A stretch of DNA of 43,360 nt, from positions 1 through 43,360 of the forward strand of contig SVFC01000018.1 of NCBI GenBank assembly GCA_015057035.1, given 5' to 3'. Below, piece by piece: positions 41,765 to 43,360 of the stretch. Position 1 is the stretch's first letter. Every line of letters starts with the position of its first letter. Below the pieces are notes generated by a model. The model saw nothing but the letters and a program-made list of their open reading frames with translations. It had not been told where the DNA came from and searched no databases. Position numbers and translations under genes: made by a program. The DNA is from Lachnospiraceae bacterium. GTDB lineage: Bacteria > Bacillota > Clostridia > Lachnospirales > Lachnospiraceae.

Positions 41765-42448
41765 ATGAAGAAAGCGATTTTAGCAACAAAAGTCGGAATG
41801 ACTCAAATCTTCAATGCTGATGGAATCTTAGTTCCAGTAACAGTATTACAGGCTGGTCCATGTGTTGTTACTCAGGTTAAAACTGTAGAAAACGACGGAT
41901 ACAGCGCAGTTCAGGTTGGTTTTGTTGACAAGAAAGAAAAAGTTGTTAGCAAAGATGCAACAGGAAAGAAAGAAATTAGAAACAGACATGGCGTTAACAA
42001 AGCTGAAATGGGACACTTTGCAAAAGCTGGTGTATCAGGAAAGAGATTCGTTCGCGAATTTAAATTTGAAAACGCTAGTGACTACAACTTAGCAGATGTA
42101 ATTAAAGCTGATATCTTTGCAGAAGGCGACAAAGTAGACGTTACTGCAATTTCAAAAGGTAAAGGCTTCCAGGGTGCTATTAAGAGATTAGGCCAGCACA
42201 GAGGACCTATGGCTCATGGTTCTAAATTCCATCGTCATCAGGGTTCAAATGGTGCTTGTTCATCACCTAGCCGTGTATTCAAGGGCAAAGGTATGCCAGG
42301 TCACATGGGCGCTGTAAAAGTTACAACACAGAACCTTGAAGTTGTAAGGGTAGATGCAGAAAACAACTTACTCTTAGTTAAAGGTGCTGTACCAGGAGCA
42401 AAGAAAGCTCTTATCACAGTAAAAGAAACAGTAAAAGCTGGTAAATAG
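41765..42448 (+). CDS. rplC: 50S ribosomal protein L3
   Basis: The 227-residue L3 starts [16 protein letters not shown] and contains the conserved loop near the peptidyl transferase centre ([21 protein letters not shown] then [20 protein letters not shown]). It carries a small charged insert near residues 55-90 ([20 protein letters not shown]), common in Clostridia. GGAGG is 9 bases upstream. Confidence 0.98.
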   Translation: MKKAILATKVGMTQIFNADGILVPVTVLQAGPCVVTQVKTVENDGYSAVQVGFVDKKEKVVSKDATGKKEIRNRHGVNKAEMGHFAKAGVSGKRFVREFKFENASDYNLADVIKADIFAEGDKVDVTAISKGKGFQGAIKRLGQHRGPMAHGSKFHRHQGSNGACSSPSRVFKGKGMPGHMGAVKVTTQNLEVVRVDAENNLLLVKGAVPGAKKALITVKETVKAGK

Positions 42449-42478
42449 TGCTTAATATTTGAAAGGAGGAACTTTACG

Positions 42479-43099
42479 ATGGCTAAAGTAGCTGTATTAA
42501 ATATGGCTGGTAAAGAAGTAGATACTATCGAATTAAACGACGCTGTTTTCGGTGTAGAAATCAACGAACACTTAGTTCACATGGCAGTACTTCAGCAGCT
42601 TGCAAATAATCGCCAGGGTACTCAGAAAGCAAAAACACGTTCTGAAGTAAGTGGTGGTGGAAAGAAACCATATAGACAGAAAGGAACTGGTCATGCAAGA
42701 CAGGGTTCAACACGTGCTCCACACTATACAGGTGGTGGTGTTGTATTCGCTCCAGTACCAAGAGACTACTCATTCAAATTAAACAAGAAAGAAAAGAGAG
42801 CAGCATTAAAATCTGCTTTAACTTCTAGAGTAGTAGAAAACAAATTCATCGTTCTTGATGAACTTAAATTAGACGAAATCAAAACAAAGAAGTTTGTAGA
42901 AGTTATGAACAACTTAAAAGTAGAAAAAGCTTTAGTAGTTCTTAACGATATGGACAAGAATGTTATCGCTTCTGCAGCAAACATTCCAACTGTTAAAACA
43001 GCTCAGACAAACGAACTTAACGTATTTGATGTATTGAAATATGACACAGTAGTAGTTACTAAAGCTGCTGTTGCAACTATCGAGGAGGTGTATGCATAA
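42479..43099 (+). CDS. rplD: 50S ribosomal protein L4
   Basis: The 206-residue L4 has the exit-tunnel loop with [20 protein letters not shown] followed by [10 protein letters not shown] (residues ~51-80) and the typical [28 protein letters not shown] precedes the ATG. In several bacteria L4 is the feedback regulator of its own operon. Confidence 0.98.
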   Translation: MAKVAVLNMAGKEVDTIELNDAVFGVEINEHLVHMAVLQQLANNRQGTQKAKTRSEVSGGGKKPYRQKGTGHARQGSTRAPHYTGGGVVFAPVPRDYSFKLNKKEKRAALKSALTSRVVENKFIVLDELKLDEIKTKKFVEVMNNLKVEKALVVLNDMDKNVIASAANIPTVKTAQTNELNVFDVLKYDTVVVTKAAVATIEEVYA

Positions 43100-43360
43100 T
43101 GGCAAACGTACAGTATTATGATGTCATCCTCAAACCAGTAGTAACTGAGAAGAGCATGAACGCTATGGCTGAAAAGAAATATACTTTCTTAGTTCATCCA
43201 GAAGCAAACAAGACAATGATCAAAGAAGCAGTTGAAAAAATGTTCGAAGGAACAAAGGTTGCCAGCGTAAACACAATGAACCTTGACGGAAAGAAAAAAC
43301 GTCGTGGTATGGTAGTTGGTAAAACTGCTAAGACAAAGAAAGCTATCGTTACATTAACAG
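43099..43360 (+). CDS. rplW: 50S ribosomal protein L23, partial (cut by window end)
   Basis: The ATG at 43099 overlaps the rplD stop (TAATG), with GAGGAGG upstream. The 87 visible residues ([20 protein letters not shown], then [22 protein letters not shown]) are the standard L23 start; the end lies beyond the window. L23 sits at the ribosome exit and docks SRP and trigger factor. Confidence 0.97.
   Translation, partial: MANVQYYDVILKPVVTEKSMNAMAEKKYTFLVHPEANKTMIKEAVEKMFEGTKVASVNTMNLDGKKKRRGMVVGKTAKTKKAIVTLT

Noticed and set aside
1-43360. tRNA, rRNA genes and CRISPR arrays
   Set aside because: I saw no cloverleaf-like genes, no rRNA sequence and no regularly spaced repeats with unique spacers.

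Overview
The window reads as a low-GC, Gram-positive Clostridia chromosome, most likely Lachnospiraceae. Supporting signs are strong AGGAGG-type ribosome binding sites, TTGNNN-17-TATAAT promoters, a terminator hairpin after most operons, the S10 ribosomal protein operon (rpsJ-rplC-rplD-rplW) at the right end, and a DUF4358 / MBOAT / DHHW surface-acetylation cluster of the kind seen in this family. Genus cannot be fixed from the sequence alone.

Region 1 (1-~5176) looks like the right end of an integrated mobile element. It carries a MobV-type relaxase, two GNAT proteins, a small membrane-anchored protein and a three-gene unit: an ADP-ribosyltransferase-fold protein, a 69-residue protein and a SecB-like chaperone. 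This unit has the composition and gene order of a toxin-antitoxin-chaperone (TAC) phage-defence system of the CmdTAC type. The element ends against an 18-codon fragment of the 3' end of tuf (EF-Tu), which keeps its own terminator. This suggests site-specific integration into the end of tuf, with an att-like inverted repeat and tandem 11-bp repeats at the junction. The integrase and the main tuf copy would lie to the left of the window.

Region 2 (5300-14700) holds a GC-rich structured non-coding element, a membrane-tethered XRE regulator, a Nudix hydrolase, a membrane-tethered MerR regulator, 5-formyltetrahydrofolate cyclo-ligase, a chemotaxis receptor and a 1285-residue cytoplasmic LamG-GH51 arabinofuranosidase.

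Region 3 (14770-24600) is a nine-gene multisubunit cation/proton antiporter operon. Its subunit order matches the sodium-translocating half of the archaeal Mbh hydrogenase (A-B-C-D-EF-G-H), but it has four NuoL/M/N-like ion-channel subunits and no hydrogenase genes. A zinc-ribbon protein follows.

Region 4 (24600-31550) has two tandem, homologous regulators, each with two XRE-like helix-turn-helix segments and an alpha-helical repeat body, then a 4-TM protein, and a MarR regulator paired with a membrane-anchored secreted 5'-nucleotidase.

Region 5 (31560-40620) contains trpS, a DUF4358 lipoprotein, an MBOAT O-acyltransferase with two DHHW/AlgX-like partners (surface polysaccharide O-acetylation), a GNAT, a CorA transporter, and, on the minus strand, a TPR membrane protein and an RlmI-like methyltransferase.

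Region 6 (40624-43360) is the promoter, a roughly 230-nt leader, and the start of the S10 operon, cut by the window end inside rplW.
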